Of a DNA stretch of 28,258 nt, positions 1-7,073 are shown piece after piece (the first letter of the stretch is position 1; each line of letters begins with the position of its first letter). The notes beneath the pieces were generated by a model. The model saw only the letters and a list, made by a program, of their open reading frames with translations. It ran no database searches and had not been told where the DNA came from. Location: the IMG/VR virus record IMGVR_UViG_3300021964_000387, positions 1 to 28,258 of that record; one strand, given 5' to 3'. The position numbers were made by a program, and so were the translations under genes. This DNA is from a virus.

Positions 1-669
1 ACCTAAAGAATTTTGCCACTCTTTTAAAGCCTGTCGATATGCTTGATTACCTTCTCTGCCTCTTCCATAGTCTTCTCTTTGAGGCATCCCATCAATATTA
101 AAATTTGTGCCGACACCAGCAGATGAAGCCGTAACAGCGGTAGCAGCATTTTGAGCTTGTTGAGAAGCAACATATGCAGGAGAAGAACTCATAATAGCCT
201 GTTGTCTTTGTTTAAAAGGCTGTTGCATAGCTTCTAATTGAGCTTTAATTTTAGGATCGCCTTGAGTATCTTGGTACTGCTTTAAAAGACTTTTATATTC
301 AGGCGTATTCATTGCTGCCGTTGCTTCTTTTTGAAGCTGTGCAATTTTTTTATTTTGTGCCTCATTAAATCTAGGGTCATTAAAAAAAGGTGCTTTAGGC
401 TGAGAAGCAACTGTTTTAGCTTCTGCACTTTTTAAAGCAGAAGCTACTTGAGAATCAGTAAATCCTAAGTCTCCAAGCCCTGAACGAGAAGTACCGCTAG
501 GAGCAGAAGTTTTAATTGTCTGAATAGGCTGCTTTGTAGGTTGACTGCTACGCAGTTTATCTGGGTCTAAAAACTCAGAATTAAAGCCAGCTCTTCCACC
601 TCTTCTATAAGAAGACCTTCTTTTCAAAGCCTTTAAAGCCTTATTAGTGTTCCTATTTTTTTTACCCAT
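1..669 (-). CDS. Putative late/structural protein, C-terminus cut by window edge
   Basis: The minus-strand frame is open from ATG at 669 to the window edge, giving 223 residues without a stop, so the gene is partial at its 3' end. The N-terminus is very basic (begins MGKKNRNTNKALKALKRRSS) and is followed by RRGGRAGF. The rest is rich in Ala, Gln, Ser and Thr with few hydrophobic stretches; there is no signal peptide or membrane segment. It is the last visible gene of the late operon, just downstream of the holin-like genes, so a virion-associated or internal protein is a reasonable guess. I do not recognise the family. The continuous frame, codon use like its neighbours and operon position make the gene itself likely. 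Confidence 0.72.
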   Translation of the reverse strand, partial: MGKKNRNTNKALKALKRRSSYRRGGRAGFNSEFLDPDKLRSSQPTKQPIQTIKTSAPSGTSRSGLGDLGFTDSQVASALKSAEAKTVASQPKAPFFNDPRFNEAQNKKIAQLQKEATAAMNTPEYKSLLKQYQDTQGDPKIKAQLEAMQQPFKQRQQAIMSSSPAYVASQQAQNAATAVTASSAGVGTNFNIDGMPQREDYGRGREGNQAYRQALKEWQNSLG

Positions 670-674
670 AATGC

Positions 675-845
675 TTACTCTTCATCTTTTTTAAAAAGGT
701 TTCTTACAGTGGGGGTTTCCCAAATTCTAATACATGTCCATATAAGGGTCGCTAAAGCAGCGAGAGGCGGTAGCCAACCAGCCAACGTCCCTAGAGTGCC
801 GCCAACGGCTACTGCGTCTATCACTGCTTTAGTCTCCTCTTGCAT
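675..845 (-). CDS. Small membrane protein, holin-like
   Basis: This 56-aa protein has a charged N-terminus (MQEETKAVIDAV), then a hydrophobic stretch of roughly residues 13-42 (VGGTLGTLAGWLPPLAALAT and on through IWTCIRIWE), then a charged C-tail ending KKDEE. A Pro-Pro in the middle could divide it into two short membrane helices. Size, topology and place among late genes fit a holin or similar lysis/membrane protein, but no endolysin is visible in the window to support this. The start overlaps the stop of the preceding gene as TAATG, with a GAAG-type ribosome site upstream. Similar small membrane proteins occur in marine phages; the holin role is inference. Confidence 0.72.
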   Translation of the reverse strand: MQEETKAVIDAVAVGGTLGTLAGWLPPLAALATLIWTCIRIWETPTVRNLFKKDEE

Positions 846-1003
846 TACTTCTTCGCCTTGCCTACTACTAAAGCACCAATCTCTAATAGCTTGTATAACT
901 TGCTAACGATCTTGTCGTCTTTAGGCGTTGGGGTTAAAGCTGTAATCGCTGAACATGCAGTGACCAAAGCTGTAATTGCGTTAATGTATTCTAGTATTAC
1001 CAT
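845..1003 (-). CDS. Small conserved phage protein with N-terminal hydrophobic segment
   Basis: This 52-aa protein has a hydrophobic N-terminal helix (about residues 2-22), then the sequence TPTPKDDKIVSKLYKLLEIG and a basic end (GKAKK). The TPTPKDD...KLYKLLE pattern is one I associate with small phage proteins that often sit near lysis genes. The start ATG lies inside the last codons of the upstream 106-aa gene (7-base overlap), and its stop overlaps the next start as TAATG, so the three genes are translationally coupled. A role in lysis or membrane association is inferred from the hydrophobic helix and the neighbouring holin-like gene. Confidence 0.72.
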   Translation of the reverse strand: MVILEYINAITALVTACSAITALTPTPKDDKIVSKLYKLLEIGALVVGKAKK

Positions 1004-1317
1004 GGTACACCTACTCCTTTTGTTGGGTTTTTGTCTAGCTCAATCTTTGCTGCCAGAGACGCTTCAATCGCATCTTTATCAACACCGTTGTCCCAGCACC
1101 AGCCTAAAGCCATGTCCTCTGTGATGCTGTCGTAAGCAACAAATGAAGGGTCTGAAGGGTCTGGGGTAAACCCACAAGTGCCGTAAGATGATGCTGAGTA
1201 AGTTACAGCGTCATCGCCAGTGCCTACGGTTTCTGATGCTGTTGCTCTCCAGTGGGCTACGATTACGCCACCGTCTGATAGCTCACGTTCTAATGTTGAG
1301 ATTGTCCAAGTTGTCAT
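997..1317 (-). CDS. Conserved phage protein of unknown function (106 aa)
   Basis: The protein begins MTTWTISTLERELSDGGVIV and contains HWRATASE, SYGTCGFTPDPSDPSF and a C-terminus with KNPTKGVGVPW. I recognise this as a small conserved family in marine and environmental phages, usually near tail-fibre or lysis genes; I know of no established function. It is acidic, soluble and likely beta-rich in its first half. A good ribosome site (AGGAG, about 5 bases before ATG) fixes the start. It follows the ParB-like gene by about 20 bases and overlaps the next small gene by 7 bases. Its position after the fibre could mean a fibre or host-range accessory, which is inference. Confidence 0.82.
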   Translation of the reverse strand: MTTWTISTLERELSDGGVIVAHWRATASETVGTGDDAVTYSASSYGTCGFTPDPSDPSFVAYDSITEDMALGWCWDNGVDKDAIEASLAAKIELDKNPTKGVGVPW

Positions 1318-1336
1318 ATTTTCTCCTGTTAAGATT

Positions 1337-1705
1337 CTAAGAATATTTCCCGCCGTGAGTTATAGATTTCCCTTCGTGTGGTGGAAGTTTTGTCATTAAG
1401 TCATGTAATTTTTTAATTTCTTCATCAGTTTCTACCACTATGGCATCAACGTGAGTGAAGCCGTTAAGAACCGCGACTTTTAAGCGATTTCCACCAAAAG
1501 TCATTTCAAACTTTCCATCTTTTTCTTTGACGACAATAGGCTTAGACATTCCGTATTTTCCTATGTTGTATGCTAATTCTATATGTCGGTCAAAAACGGC
1601 CCACTTATTATCAACTACTGACTCCGCTTGTGAGGCCATTATTTCAGATAAAGCTACTATTTGTTTTTTATATCCATAGTCATTATCTGCTTTTAAATGT
1701 TTCAT
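1337..1705 (-). CDS. ParB/sulfiredoxin-fold domain protein
   Basis: This 122-aa protein contains a compact ParB-N-like pattern: a segment with KYGMSKPIVVKEKDGKFEMT followed by FGGNRLKVAVLNGFTHVDAI. That corresponds to the family sequence in which a recommended-path strand is followed by a G-x-R-L/h-x-A-A-x-x-x-G box and a final hydrophobic strand. There is no ParB helix-turn-helix and no partner ParA, so this is the stand-alone catalytic/binding fold, not a partition system. Its start overlaps the fibre stop as ATGA, making it a late gene. In phages such single-domain proteins are annotated as ParB-like nuclease or NTPase domains; the actual activity here is unknown. Fold confidence is moderate to good. 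Confidence 0.72.
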   Translation of the reverse strand: MKHLKADNDYGYKKQIVALSEIMASQAESVVDNKWAVFDRHIELAYNIGKYGMSKPIVVKEKDGKFEMTFGGNRLKVAVLNGFTHVDAIVVETDEEIKKLHDLMTKLPPHEGKSITHGGKYS

Positions 1706-4374
1706 TTACTTTCAAGCTCAGAAACCCTTGCACGTAGTGATTGAATTTCTTTAAGCATCATTGGTACTAGCTTGCTGTAATCAACACCCATCATTTCTTC
1801 GGGGTCGTCTGGTTGACTTACTGCTTCAGGTGCAACAGTCTGTAGCTCTTGTGCAACCATGCCGTACTTCTGGTGTGACCCGTCAGCTTTCCAGTCAAAT
1901 GAACGTACTTGGATAGCGTCAATGTCGTCAGAAGCAGAAGGTGCGTCTACGATGTTGTCTTTGAGGCGTTGGTCTGATGAGGTGTTGTAGGCTGTACTAC
2001 TTCCACTAGATGTGATGTTACCAACTTCTGTAGTAGTAACGTCTGCATTGTTATAAAAACGAAAATGTATGACCGACGCAGTACCATTTCTGCGACTGTA
2101 TGCGCCGCCATCTGGAAAAAATGCCCATCCATTGTCGCCAGTTGCTGTTGCATCAGTAGTCCCCACCAAAAGATTGCCGCCTGCATCTATGCGCATGCGT
2201 TCTGAGGCATCAACTCTAAACCGAATAGATGAGTTTACTGACCCTTGGTTTTCATCTGCTGCAATTACAACATTGTCATAAGCTGTCACACCTATGTAGT
2301 TTCCCCAAGCTGGTCCTTCAAAGGTAATCCTAGATTCCCCTGTATCTGACAAATGTAGTATTGAATCAGGCGCACTCGTACCAATCCCGACATTGCTGCC
2401 ATTAAAAAACGTATCTGAAGTTGGGTCTAATCTAATGGTTTCAGAATTACTTGCGTTATAACCTTGTAATAAAGCGTTACTACTACTGCCTTCTCTAACC
2501 CTCCAACTACCATTACCTGTTGAGTTTTCAATAGTTAACGTATCTGATAAAGTTCCTGAACTTTTTACATGAAGCTCTGATGCGGGACTGCTAGTACCAA
2601 TACCCACGTTGCCGCTTGCATCTATGCGCATGGCTTCGGTTCCATCATTTTCAAAAATAATGTTACTGCCGCTGGCTCCTACACCGGCGCCTTCATCACT
2701 GCGTATAAGTAAGCCCCCAGAAGCAGTGTTATAGACAATTTGACCGTATGTGTTGTTATCAGTGTCTTCAAGCCTAATAGCAGCGGCGGCAGAGGCAACA
2801 TGCAAGTCGTTAGACGGACTGCTAGTACCAATCCCGACATTCCCGCTGGTATCGATGCGCATGCGTTCTGAGGCGTTTACATTAAATGTAAGGCCACCAG
2901 AAGTATTATCTGCGTTTATATAGCCAGTGGTTGATGTTGTCCCAAGCTGAACCTGACGCGTGCTTCCACCTCTAGCAAAAACGATGTTTCCATCTGCCGC
3001 TTGGTTAACAGTTAACTTTGCGCCACCACCAAGGGATGTTGGACTCGACGTACCAATCCCGACGTTGCCGCTACCCATATCAGCAACAAAAATATTAGAA
3101 AGACGCTCTGTATCGTTATCATATCTTGAGTTTAACGAGAAAATACCGTTATTCATTTTCAATGTAACGCGTTTATCGTCAGAACCGCCATCAGAATCTT
3201 CTAGCATAATCTCAGCTGAAGCGCTTGAGATATGTAAATTACGAACAGGTGAACTCGTACCAATCCCCAAAGACTCCGCAGAAGCATCCCAGAAGAAAGA
3301 TTGACTAACCCCCGTGTCATCGTAGAAGGAGATGTCTCCTCCTTCTTTAGCTTGAAATAAAGTCTTAGAGCTTCCATCACTTGTAATCTGAAAAGTTCTG
3401 TCTGTTTGATTGTTATCAGAATCAATATCTATTTTCAAATTACCAGTAGAACTAAACGCATTACCAGTTGATGTATCAATAGAAACTACATCATCAACAG
3501 TCAAACCATCAGCAGTCACAGTACCCGTTACGTCGATGCCTGTGGCGGTGGTGGTTAGTTTTGTGGAACCGTCATAAGAAAGACGAACATCAAAAACAGA
3601 CACTGCGGGTTGCGTAACCCAGATTATGTTTTTTGTTCCAGTGTCGTCCTGAACAACAAACTGAGGAGCTTGAATTGCTAGTGTTGCAGCAGAGCTATCA
3701 ATAATGTTGTTGGTTGCATTATGATAAATCTGTAGGTCAGAGCCAGCACCGAAGATGGCCTTGGAGCTGTCCGCAAAGGTGATGTCGTCGCCCGTACTAA
3801 CCGCTATATCTGTGCCGCCAGTAGTATTACCGTTAACTAATATTTCTGATAGTTCGTTATTTGCAGTAATTTGAGAATCTACATAAGCTTTAATAGATTG
3901 TTGAGTAGCAAGAGCTGTATCACTATTTGTAACTAAATTATCTTCATCTAAAATTACAGTGACAGTAGATCCGGTTGAGAGAGTGAGGCTGTCAATGCTT
4001 GCTGTACCATCAATAAACAAATCTTTAAATTGTAAACTTCCTGATCCAAGATCAATATCATTAGTAGTAACAGGCACAATACTACCATCTTGAATACGAA
4101 TTTGTTCTGTAGAAACTCCTGCAACTTCAACATACACTCCCCATCTGTTATTACTACTGTCTATTTCAATTTTATTTAAAAAATTAAGATCGCCAATTTT
4201 AGGAATGTTACCGCCTTCGCCTGTGCTGCCATCGTGTCTATGTCCAGTAGCAGCTGAATCAGAAGAAGAATAGCTAAAAGCATTTAGAAGTTGGTTGTAT
4301 TCGTTGTTAAATAGCGATGCAGTAATTGTATCGCCATCAGAAAAAGAACTTTGTCGTATATAATTTTGTGCCAT
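1702..4374 (-). CDS. Tail fibre/spike with C-terminal S74 intramolecular chaperone
   Basis: This 890-aa protein is the receptor-binding fibre candidate. The N-terminal ~130 residues are probably the virion-attachment part. The middle (about 130-360) is a Ser/Thr/Asp-rich beta-structured shaft, including a segment with DIDLGSGSLQFKDLFIDG. From about residue 369 to 665 a unit beginning GIGTSSP or GIGTSAP recurs five times, often ending in ERMRID or EAMRID. The last ~95 residues are a Peptidase_S74 chaperone: SDQRLKDNI near residue 800 supplies the Ser800/Lys805 dyad known from endosialidase-type chaperones, followed by FDWKADG and YGMVAQELQ. The family trimerises the fibre and then cuts itself off just before the Ser. 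A ribosome site GGAGATAAAG precedes the ATG. The extreme C-terminus (SLRARVSELESK) looks like a coiled coil. Confidence 0.93.
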   Translation of the reverse strand: MAQNYIRQSSFSDGDTITASLFNNEYNQLLNAFSYSSSDSAATGHRHDGSTGEGGNIPKIGDLNFLNKIEIDSSNNRWGVYVEVAGVSTEQIRIQDGSIVPVTTNDIDLGSGSLQFKDLFIDGTASIDSLTLSTGSTVTVILDEDNLVTNSDTALATQQSIKAYVDSQITANNELSEILVNGNTTGGTDIAVSTGDDITFADSSKAIFGAGSDLQIYHNATNNIIDSSAATLAIQAPQFVVQDDTGTKNIIWVTQPAVSVFDVRLSYDGSTKLTTTATGIDVTGTVTADGLTVDDVVSIDTSTGNAFSSTGNLKIDIDSDNNQTDRTFQITSDGSSKTLFQAKEGGDISFYDDTGVSQSFFWDASAESLGIGTSSPVRNLHISSASAEIMLEDSDGGSDDKRVTLKMNNGIFSLNSRYDNDTERLSNIFVADMGSGNVGIGTSSPTSLGGGAKLTVNQAADGNIVFARGGSTRQVQLGTTSTTGYINADNTSGGLTFNVNASERMRIDTSGNVGIGTSSPSNDLHVASAAAAIRLEDTDNNTYGQIVYNTASGGLLIRSDEGAGVGASGSNIIFENDGTEAMRIDASGNVGIGTSSPASELHVKSSGTLSDTLTIENSTGNGSWRVREGSSSNALLQGYNASNSETIRLDPTSDTFFNGSNVGIGTSAPDSILHLSDTGESRITFEGPAWGNYIGVTAYDNVVIAADENQGSVNSSIRFRVDASERMRIDAGGNLLVGTTDATATGDNGWAFFPDGGAYSRRNGTASVIHFRFYNNADVTTTEVGNITSSGSSTAYNTSSDQRLKDNIVDAPSASDDIDAIQVRSFDWKADGSHQKYGMVAQELQTVAPEAVSQPDDPEEMMGVDYSKLVPMMLKEIQSLRARVSELESK
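2378..3268 (-). repeat. Five in-gene repeats encoding GIGTS(S/A)P in the fibre shaft
   Basis: The fibre gene holds five copies of a short DNA motif (on the plus strand, close to GTACCAATCCCGACATTGCC) at about 3260, 3050, 2827, 2596 and 2378. The spacing is about 210-230 bases. Each copy encodes GIGTSSP or GIGTSAP. Further shared blocks encode ERMRIDTSG, EAMRIDASG and ERMRIDAGG. The units are similar, not identical, which fits duplication followed by divergence. Confidence 0.8.
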
Positions 4375-4379
4375 TAACT

Positions 4380-5987
4380 TTATCTCCTGCCTGTAGGCAT
4401 ATAATCTATGTATAATCCATTTATAGCATAAGGTGCATTTTGATCATCGCTAAATATTTTAAAGCTACAAGTATTGCCCGTTCCTTCTACAGCCTGTCTA
4501 ACCATTGGATCATTAGTACCTCCAAAAACAGCAAAATTAAATAAAGCTGTTCCAAAAATAGCTGGTAAAGGTATAGAGTTTAAAACATAATCTTGAGGTT
4601 GAGCAATATTTACATCATCATAATCATATCTTATTCTTACAGAAGGTCTTATTTCTCCTTCAGGACTTAATGAAACTCTAATATTTTTAATTGTTTTACG
4701 TGTTCCTACATCTCCAAAATCAAAATCAGGGGTTAAATAAACGGCTCTAATATTTGCAGGAGTACCTGCAGGAGTAAAATAATTTCCTTGGTCATGGTAG
4801 TATATATAACCGTCTTTATCGCCATGAAAGTATCTTTCTATTTTATTACTATCAAAAGAAGAAGAGATACTTAAAGCTTGTATTCCTAAAGTTTCAGACC
4901 ATTCAAAACCATTAGAAGTTAAAGAACCTATAATCCCTTTACAAGTACTTGATTCAGCATTTTCAAGAGAATAAAAAAGTCTATATTGAGATTTATTTCT
5001 AATGACTATACTTGAAATAATATAAGAGCTTAAAGAAGAAGCAATAGTTTTTGTTATTTTTTGTATTTGTCTACTTACAGAACTTAACTCTACGTCACCT
5101 ATTCGTTCTGTTCCTGCAATAGTTCTTATTCCATCAGGAGCTAAAAATAATAAATCTCCTCCAATTTCTTGAATACTGTAGCCGCTTAAGCATCCTATAT
5201 TGTTTGTTACTTGTACTACTCTAAGAGTTGCTGGGTCATTAATATTTTCTAATCTATGTATTGTGTTTTCACAAAAAATATAAAGATTATCTCTAAAACT
5301 TTTTATACCTAAAATTTCATCTGAAATAGAAACCGCACCAGAACCTGTACCTGTAAAATCTCTATCGTCATTTGTTTTACTATAGTAAACTGTAGAAGGA
5401 CTATTAACAGGATCTACAATACATAAATGTTTATCGTGTTCTTCTACGTACTGACCAGCGGCAGGCGTAGAAAGTTCTTCGTATATAAATAAACGTCCTG
5501 CTCCTGTACCATCAATATGAAAATGAGCTACTTTATCTCCACCAGCTGTTGCTATAGTTAACGCCCCATACTGACTATCAGTGTGTCCTGTAGGCGCTCT
5601 CATCAAAACAAACTGTGCTTGTCCTTGTTGAGGTCTATCTAACTCTGTTTGCAAACTTAAATTAGATTCAATGACTCCAACATGTCCTGTATCGTAATTA
5701 ATTTGAGTCCAGTTTATACCGTTTTCACTATAATAAATACTTGTTCCTACACAAACAACTACCCCTAAAGCATAGGGAAAAACGCCATGTATAGTATTTC
5801 CTGCTTCTGGCCTTACTGCACTTTCACCGCCATAAACATTAAAGCCGTTAATGCGTCTGTATCCACCGTCAGAGTCTACTTCAAAGTTTACTAACTCTCT
5901 AGCAACTCCGGGCTGCGCCAACATTTCTAGCTGATTTAAATTAGTATTTAAACCGCCTCTGCATGATATACCAAAAGGTTGTGACAT
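4380..5987 (-). CDS. Tail protein, tail-tube B / DNA-stabilisation type
   Basis: This 535-aa protein opens with ISCRGGLNTNLNQLEMLAQP and then a segment with ARELVNFEVDSDGGYRRING. That opening is typical of podovirus tail nozzle and DNA-stabilisation proteins (the T7 gp12 / P22 gp10 functional class). The remainder shows repeated beta-strand blocks with aromatic and Gly-Asp turns (FPYALGVVVCVGTSIYYSEN, LGIKSFRDNLYIFCENTIHR, GGDLLFLAPDGIRTIAG), consistent with a beta-propeller. It follows the 256-aa tail-tube-A-like gene with a TAATG overlap and lies just before the fibre, the order expected for a short tail: adaptor ring, nozzle, fibre. The exact homologue cannot be decided by eye. Confidence 0.85.
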   Translation of the reverse strand: MSQPFGISCRGGLNTNLNQLEMLAQPGVARELVNFEVDSDGGYRRINGFNVYGGESAVRPEAGNTIHGVFPYALGVVVCVGTSIYYSENGINWTQINYDTGHVGVIESNLSLQTELDRPQQGQAQFVLMRAPTGHTDSQYGALTIATAGGDKVAHFHIDGTGAGRLFIYEELSTPAAGQYVEEHDKHLCIVDPVNSPSTVYYSKTNDDRDFTGTGSGAVSISDEILGIKSFRDNLYIFCENTIHRLENINDPATLRVVQVTNNIGCLSGYSIQEIGGDLLFLAPDGIRTIAGTERIGDVELSSVSRQIQKITKTIASSLSSYIISSIVIRNKSQYRLFYSLENAESSTCKGIIGSLTSNGFEWSETLGIQALSISSSFDSNKIERYFHGDKDGYIYYHDQGNYFTPAGTPANIRAVYLTPDFDFGDVGTRKTIKNIRVSLSPEGEIRPSVRIRYDYDDVNIAQPQDYVLNSIPLPAIFGTALFNFAVFGGTNDPMVRQAVEGTGNTCSFKIFSDDQNAPYAINGLYIDYMPTGRR

Positions 5988-6757
5988 TAGACAAATCTCA
6001 TTCTATCGTCTTTAATATAATCCGGTGTAGGGTTCATTAAATTTAATTTCATGAGCTTAAGACCACGTTTATAATCCTCTAATGAAAAAGAAGACATCTG
6101 AGGATTTTCTTTAAACTGATAAACATAATAACGCGCTCTAGCAATTAAAACTGGTTTGTAGATATTAGGAAAAACAATCTGATCTGAATAAATACTTAGC
6201 TCTGTTGGAAGTTTATATGCAAAAAACCAGACGCGATATACTTTGTCTGGTATGGGGCTTAAACCTATTTTACGATTATCAGGGCTTTTAATAACTATAG
6301 AAGGTACACCATAATTTTGCGTGTCTGCTTCATCTTGATTTTCTGAAATGCGTCTAAAATCTTTCCAGTCTTCTGTTGTAGAATAAGTTAAATTTTTCAT
6401 TATGTAGGGAGTAGTTTCACCTGCTACATCTTTTGTAGTAATATAAAAATTATCCCAGTCTACATAACCATAGTCTTCTACTAAACTAGAAGAAGCAGGT
6501 TTCATAGTATACCAGCGTGTACCAGCAACAGTTTCCACGTACGTATTTCCGTACATGTTATTGCTAGATCCACTTAGGTCTAAAGCAAGAAAAGGCCATT
6601 GAGGCTCTTCATTTACAATATCTAAATATGCACGATTTACACAGTCTTTAACGTGTTGTTGAATGCCTAGAGCATCAGCAAAGTTAGCTGAAGTTAGAGG
6701 AACTTCGTTCATCTCTCTTAGAACTTCATTTGTTATATCTAGATAATTAGCCACCAT
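5987..6757 (-). CDS. Tail-tube A-like head-tail adaptor
   Basis: This 256-aa protein begins MVANYLDITNEVLREMNEVP, with a following segment that includes QQHVKDCVNRAYLDIVNEEP. This helical N-terminus is characteristic of podovirus gatekeeper/adaptor proteins (T7 gp11 and P22 gp4 functional class). A beta-rich middle (YGYVDWDNFYIT, YGVPSIVIKSPDNRKIGLSP) and a helical C-terminus with RARYYVYQFKENPQM and LKLMKLNLMNPTPDYIKDDR follow. The family ring sits under the portal and receives the nozzle. Length is close to usual for the group (about 200-260). It is coupled to the downstream nozzle gene by TAATG and preceded by two very small genes. Assignment rests on sequence pattern plus gene order. Confidence 0.85.
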   Translation of the reverse strand: MVANYLDITNEVLREMNEVPLTSANFADALGIQQHVKDCVNRAYLDIVNEEPQWPFLALDLSGSSNNMYGNTYVETVAGTRWYTMKPASSSLVEDYGYVDWDNFYITTKDVAGETTPYIMKNLTYSTTEDWKDFRRISENQDEADTQNYGVPSIVIKSPDNRKIGLSPIPDKVYRVWFFAYKLPTELSIYSDQIVFPNIYKPVLIARARYYVYQFKENPQMSSFSLEDYKRGLKLMKLNLMNPTPDYIKDDRMRFV

Positions 6758-6762
6758 TTATT

Positions 6763-6861
6763 TTAGCCTTTTTGTTTTTTCTTTTTTTTATGCATTACAC
6801 CACCGCACATTTTACCTACTCTTTTTTCCATATCTCCACAGCTAGAATAAGTTTGCTTCAT
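6763..6861 (-). CDS. Tiny basic protein (32 aa)
   Basis: The ORF begins MKQTYSSCGDMEKRVGKMCG and ends in a lysine-rich tail (MHKKKKKQKG). The start overlaps the previous stop as ATGA and is preceded by GGAG with good spacing (GGAGATAAAGAATG), which argues for real translation despite the size. Similar Lys-rich micro-ORFs occur in late operons of marine phages near the capsid and tail genes. A nucleic-acid-binding or capsid-associated role is possible, but nothing in the sequence decides it. Confidence 0.6.
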   Translation of the reverse strand: MKQTYSSCGDMEKRVGKMCGGVMHKKKKKQKG

Positions 6862-7028
6862 TCTTTATCTCCCAATTTTTTATTTTTAAAAATACGATTA
6901 TAGTTTTCATCGTAGTTTTTTTTATTTTCACCTACGTAAAAACTTCCAGTCATTCCTAAAATTCTTTTTTTATTTCTTTGTCCACTTTTAAGGATAACAG
7001 GTTTGTTATCATTTCCTATCTGTGGCAT
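6858..7028 (-). CDS. Small basic protein of unknown function (56 aa)
   Basis: The protein begins MPQIGNDNKPVILKSGQRNK and is basic, soluble and free of membrane segments; it has Lys/Asn/Tyr-rich stretches (YVGENKKNYDENYNRIFKNK). A strong ribosome site (TAAGGAG, 5 bases before ATG) lies directly after the terminator that follows the capsid gene. It overlaps the next tiny gene by 4 bases. The stretch between capsid and adaptor genes is therefore coding. I do not recognise the family; head-completion or decoration functions are possible from position only. Confidence 0.65.
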   Translation of the reverse strand: MPQIGNDNKPVILKSGQRNKKRILGMTGSFYVGENKKNYDENYNRIFKNKKLGDKE

Positions 7029-7039
7029 GTAAACTCCTT

Positions 7040-7066
7040 AAAAATGGGGGAGTATTTCATCCCCCA
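7040..7066 (-). terminator. Intrinsic terminator after the capsid gene
   Basis: Reading the minus strand, TGGGGGA pairs with TCCCCCA across an 8-base loop and is followed at once by TTTTT (plus-strand A's at 7040-7044). This 7-bp GC-rich stem with a U-tract sits 8 bases after the capsid stop. The ribosome site of the next gene starts at the end of the T-tract. Partial termination would give capsid mRNA in excess over the tail genes. Confidence 0.8.
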
Positions 7067-7073
7067 CGCTTTA

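Noticed and set aside
2960-3304. A 114-aa plus-strand frame inside the fibre gene
   Set aside because: It is antisense to a clearly coding, repeat-rich gene and has no ribosome site or family resemblance. Long antisense frames are expected opposite Ser/Gly-rich repeats.
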